8,886 nucleotides of DNA. Source: an uncultured Pseudomonadota bacterium. Its GTDB lineage: Bacteria; Pseudomonadota; Gammaproteobacteria; Burkholderiales; Usitatibacteraceae. The stretch lies in contig CAMPHL010000075.1 of assembly GCA_946885905.1 (NCBI GenBank), positions 1 through 8,886 of the forward strand, in the 5' to 3' direction. The position numbers were made by a program, and so were the translations under genes. The notes beneath the pieces are model-generated. The model was not told the DNA's origin. It did no database searches and was given only the letters and a program-made list of their open reading frames with translations. Below are positions 5,999 to 8,886 of this stretch, piece after piece (position 1 is the first letter of the stretch; each line of letters opens with the position of its first letter).

Positions 5999-7318
5999 TT
6001 GACGGACCTCACGCCCAGCAGCACCTCCGCCGCGCCGCCCAAGGCCGGCACCGCGCCGACCCTGTCGCCCGAGGACCAGCTCTCCGGCGACATGCTGATG
6101 CTCACCAGCGGCTTCATGATGTGCGCCGCCATGCTCTGGCTCGCCATCTACTGGAGCATGGGCTACCACTACTCCACGGCGATCCCGCTCATCTTCCAGG
6201 GCCTGTCCGCCGTCACCATCTGGCTCTACTGGAAGTACCGGCGGCTCTACCTCTTCGCCGTCATCCAGCTGGGCCTGATCCTGTTCACGCCCTTCGCGAT
6301 GCAGTGGTCGATCGGCAACTTCGTGAACGCCTCGGGCGTGAGCCTCTGGGGCCTGATGGCGCCCGTGGGGGCGGTCACGGTGCTGGGCACGCGCCAGTCG
6401 ATGCCATGGTTCTTCGCGTGGCTCTTCATGACGGTGATGGCCGGCGTGTTCGACTACATACTGGGCGCGACCGTGCGCAGCTTCGACCTGTCCACGGTGG
6501 CCGTGTTCTTCGTGCTGAACTTCTCCGCCATCTCGGTGATGATCTACTCGCTGCTGTGGTACTTCGCCAACGAGAAGCAGAAGCTGCGCACGCTGGTGGA
6601 CGCCTCGCACGCGGAGCTGCGCGTGGAAAAGGAGCGCAGCGACCGGCTGCTGCTCAACATCCTGCCGCCCGCGATCGCCGAGCGCCTGAAGCGCAACGAG
6701 GTGAACATCGCCCAGGGGCACGCGGACGTGACCGTGATGGTCGCGGACATCGTGGGCTTCACGCGCATGACGGAGGAGCTCTCGCCGGTGGAGACGGTGA
6801 AGATCCTGAACGACGTGTTCTCCGGGTTCGACGAGCTCGCCGACAAGCACGGCGTCGAGAAGATCAAGACGATCGGCGATGCGTACATGGCCACCGCGGG
6901 CCTGGACTCGGGGGCGCAGATCCACTACGCGGGCGCCGTGGCGGGCATGGCGGTCGAGATGCTGGAGAAGATGGCGGAATATCGCGACCGCACCGGCAAC
7001 GAGATCAACCTGCGCATCGGCATCGGCACCGGCCCCGTCGTGGCGGGCGTGATCGGCAAGAAGAAGTTCATCTACGACATGTGGGGCGACACGGTGAACG
7101 TCGCCTTCAGGATGGCGGCCGACGCGCGCGCCGGCATCGTCCAGGTCGACCTCATGACGTACCGGCGCCTGCACAACCGCTTCCGCTTCGACCAGGGCCA
7201 CGAAGTCGACATCAAGGGCAAGGGCCGAATGCAGGTCTACCATCTGTTGGGCCCGATCGAGGACGGCATCGCGCAGGCGGCCGCGATCCAGGCGCCGGGA
7301 ACCAGGCGCCAGGCCTGA
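5999..7318 (+). CDS. Membrane-bound class III adenylate cyclase
   Basis: The 439-residue protein should make cyclic AMP from ATP at the inner membrane. A short polar N-terminus precedes about six hydrophobic segments (near 33-52, 57-78, 83-103, 107-130, 136-155 and 165-189). A charged helical linker (190-233) with LLLNILPPAIAERLK follows, as is usual before the catalytic domain. The catalytic domain (about 240-415) has metal-binding Asp250 (ADIVGFTRM) and Asp294 (KTIGDAYM). The purine-selecting pair is Lys290 and Asp360 (IYDMWGDTVN), the adenylate and not guanylate type, and Asn367 and Arg371 are the transition-state residues. The usual Ser before that Arg is Phe370. All residues needed for activity in a homodimer are therefore present. 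The membrane part has no domain I can name and may sense a signal in or near the membrane. The start is TTG 5999. The gene is divergent from ilvE and convergent with glnE. Confidence 0.92.
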   Translation: MTDLTPSSTSAAPPKAGTAPTLSPEDQLSGDMLMLTSGFMMCAAMLWLAIYWSMGYHYSTAIPLIFQGLSAVTIWLYWKYRRLYLFAVIQLGLILFTPFAMQWSIGNFVNASGVSLWGLMAPVGAVTVLGTRQSMPWFFAWLFMTVMAGVFDYILGATVRSFDLSTVAVFFVLNFSAISVMIYSLLWYFANEKQKLRTLVDASHAELRVEKERSDRLLLNILPPAIAERLKRNEVNIAQGHADVTVMVADIVGFTRMTEELSPVETVKILNDVFSGFDELADKHGVEKIKTIGDAYMATAGLDSGAQIHYAGAVAGMAVEMLEKMAEYRDRTGNEINLRIGIGTGPVVAGVIGKKKFIYDMWGDTVNVAFRMAADARAGIVQVDLMTYRRLHNRFRFDQGHEVDIKGKGRMQVYHLLGPIEDGIAQAAAIQAPGTRRQA

Positions 7319-7339
7319 GGCGCGAGGCCTCAGGCGCCT
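7304..7339. terminator. Hairpin spanning the stop codons of the cyclase and glnE, likely bidirectional terminator
   Basis: AGGCGCC (7304-7310) can pair with GGCGCCT (7333-7339), and AGGCCT (7311-7316) with AGGCCT (7325-7330). This gives a 13-pair stem with a two-base bulge and an eight-base loop. An alternative register pairs GCCTGAGGC (7313-7321) with GCCTCAGGC (7327-7335) around a five-base loop. Both stop codons (TGA 7316-7318 and the glnE stop at 7330-7332) lie inside the hairpin. Only 11 bases separate the genes. There is no T run, so termination could need Rho, or the structure may mainly protect the 3' ends. Confidence 0.5.
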
Positions 7340-8886
7340 TCGAACACCTCATGCCATAGGCGCTTCACCGCGGCGCGCTCGGCGTCGAGCTCGCCTTCGG
7401 CGAGCAGGACCTTGTCCTCGTCGTTGAGTGCCGCTTCGTGCGTGCGCCTGCGCATCGCGAGGTAGGCGTCCGCGGCCCGCCCCGCCAGCGCCGGATCGAT
7501 GAGCCCCAGGTCGCCCGCGCGCTTGAGGAGCTGGTGGTTGCCCTTGTTCTCGCGCAGCTGGGGATGCGCGGGGCCGTAGAGCAGCACTAGCGCCTGCACG
7601 CAGAACTCGAGGTCGATCACGCCGCCTTCGGCGTGCTTGATGTCGCTCGATTCGCGCTTGTGCTCCGAGCGCATGCGCGTGCGCATGGCCACGATGTCGG
7701 CGAAGAGCCTTGCGCGATCGCGCGGCGTGGCGAGGATTTCGTCGCGGATGCGCTCGAAGCGCTGCCCGAGCACACGATCGCCCGCGCATGCCCTCGCGCG
7801 CGTAAGCGCCTGGTGTTCCCAGGTCCACGCGCGCGTGAGCTCGTAGTCGCGGAAGGCGGGCATCGAGCTCACCAGCAGCCCCTTTGCGCCGTCGGGGCGC
7901 AGGCGCAGGTCCGTTTCGTAGAGCACGCCCGCGGGCGTGAGCGCCGTCATCCACGTGTTCACGCGCTGCGCCACGCGCGCGAGGCGGTCGGCATCGGCCG
8001 CGTGCTTCTCGTCGTAGATGAAGATCACGTCGAGATCCGAGCCGTAGCCGAGCTCCTTGCCCCCCAGCTTTCCATAGCCCACGACGCAGACGCCGTCGAA
8101 GCCGCGCTCGAGGCCCACGTTCACCTTCGCCTCGTCCAGGGTCGCGTCCAGGATGGTGTCGGCAAGCGCGGAAAGCTCGTCGGAGAGCGCCATCACCGGC
8201 AGCTCGCCTTCGAGGTCGGCGATGGTGAAGCGCAGCACGTGGCGCTGCTTGAAGTGGCGCAGGTGGTCGAGGATCCGCTCGACGTCGCCCTGCATCGCGG
8301 CGCACTCGGAGGACAGCGCCGCGCGTTCGGCCGCCCAGTCGGTGGCCGCAAAGCTGGCCGCCGTGCGGGTGAGCTCGTCCAGCAGGATCGGGTGGCGCGC
8401 GAGCAGGCGCGCGGCCCAGGCGCTGCGCGCCATGAGCCGCGCGGCGCGATCGAGAACCTGCGGGTACTCGACCAGCAGCGAGAAGTAGGACTCGCGCCGG
8501 TCGATCGCCTCGAGCAGCGCGATGAGCCGCTGGGCCGCGACGGCGCTGCCGCCCAATGCGGCGGCGGCCGCGACCACGGCGGGAATCAGCTTCTCCACCT
8601 TGGCGCGGGTCGGAGCCGAGATCGAGCGGTATGCGCGCGAGCGGGTGTACTCGATCAGCCGCGCCGCGACGGGTAGGGGCTGCCCGATCCCTGCGGCCGC
8701 GAGCGTCTCGGCCAAGGCTTCGGGATCGGGCGGCGACTGCGGGTCGAAGAGTGCGGAGTCCAGCCCGGCGCTCGCCGGCGCCTTCGTCGCGCGCTTCTCG
8801 AAAAGCGCGTCGAAGGCCGCCTGCACGGTCGTACGGTGCGCCGCCAGCGCTTCGTGCATGGCTTCGTATTCCTCGTAGCCCATCGA
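7330..8886 (-). CDS. glnE: Glutamine synthetase adenylyltransferase/adenylyl-removing enzyme, C-terminal half (5' end outside window)
   Basis: GlnE attaches AMP to glutamine synthetase and removes it, under PII control, adjusting nitrogen assimilation in the cytoplasm. The frame is open to base 8886, so the gene starts beyond the right edge; the ATG at 8883 is internal. The 518 visible residues cover the central linker region and the C-terminal adenylylating domain. Numbering from that ATG, VVGYGKLGGKELGYGSDLDV carries the nucleotidyltransferase motif Gly281-Ser282 with Asp283 and Asp285. ETDLRLRPDGAKGLLVSS follows near 323-340, and GGVIDLEFCVQALVLLYG (420-437) holds the third acidic residue, Asp424. 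The full family length is about 900-950 residues, so the adenylyl-removing half is what is missing from view; nothing suggests truncation in the genome. The gene converges on the cyclase, with a shared hairpin at the ends. Confidence 0.95.
   Translation of the reverse strand, partial: SMGYEEYEAMHEALAAHRTTVQAAFDALFEKRATKAPASAGLDSALFDPQSPPDPEALAETLAAAGIGQPLPVAARLIEYTRSRAYRSISAPTRAKVEKLIPAVVAAAAALGGSAVAAQRLIALLEAIDRRESYFSLLVEYPQVLDRAARLMARSAWAARLLARHPILLDELTRTAASFAATDWAAERAALSSECAAMQGDVERILDHLRHFKQRHVLRFTIADLEGELPVMALSDELSALADTILDATLDEAKVNVGLERGFDGVCVVGYGKLGGKELGYGSDLDVIFIYDEKHAADADRLARVAQRVNTWMTALTPAGVLYETDLRLRPDGAKGLLVSSMPAFRDYELTRAWTWEHQALTRARACAGDRVLGQRFERIRDEILATPRDRARLFADIVAMRTRMRSEHKRESSDIKHAEGGVIDLEFCVQALVLLYGPAHPQLRENKGNHQLLKRAGDLGLIDPALAGRAADAYLAMRRRTHEAALNDEDKVLLAEGELDAERAAVKRLWHEVFEGA

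Noticed and set aside
5903..7243. 446-codon minus-strand open frame opposite the cyclase
   Set aside because: Composition is dominated by His, Arg, Val and Asp with no recognisable domain, while the plus strand encodes an intact class III cyclase.
7633..8676. 347-codon plus-strand open frame opposite glnE
   Set aside because: A shadow of glnE; low-complexity, His/Arg/Ala-rich and without motifs.

Overview
The window is GC-rich, densely coded bacterial chromosome. It looks betaproteobacterial. The basis is the run of glnE, ilvE, a small CHCC zinc-finger gene and waaF, which from family knowledge is a typical betaproteobacterial neighbourhood, plus the proteobacterial character of the products. 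This placement is an inference; there is no rRNA or other direct taxonomic marker. I see no tRNA, rRNA, CRISPR array, insertion sequence or phage gene.

Layout, left to right. (1) Bases 1-1196, plus strand: the C-terminal part of an XdhC-family protein, cut by the left edge, followed after 8 bases by a MocA-like nucleotidyltransferase. This is a molybdoenzyme maturation pair. (2) Bases 1197-1257: a short convergent gap holding an inverted repeat. (3) Bases 1258-5869, minus strand, read from right to left: ilvE (branched-chain aminotransferase), a 67-residue zinc-finger protein, waaF (LPS heptosyltransferase II), a stand-alone Rieske oxygenase alpha subunit, a DUF1684 secreted protein, and a small exported protein with three C-terminal repeats. 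Genes overlap or lie close together, so this is probably one transcription unit. (4) Bases 5870-5998: a divergent promoter region with an A/T-rich patch and a small dyad. (5) Bases 5999-7318, plus strand: a six-segment membrane class III adenylate cyclase. (6) Bases 7330-8886, minus strand: the C-terminal (adenylylating) half of glnE, cut by the right edge. The cyclase and glnE converge, and a strong hairpin spans both stop codons.

Most of the window is housekeeping: nitrogen regulation (glnE), amino-acid metabolism (ilvE), outer-membrane LPS core (waaF) and molybdenum cofactor maturation. The less ordinary parts are three. The cyclase sits in opposite orientation between glnE and ilvE. The waaF operon carries a tail of orphan Rieske oxygenase, DUF1684 protein and repeat protein. 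The last gene of that operon has an unclear start and an exact 16-residue C-terminal repeat. I found no convincing new defence, mobile or RNA system here.
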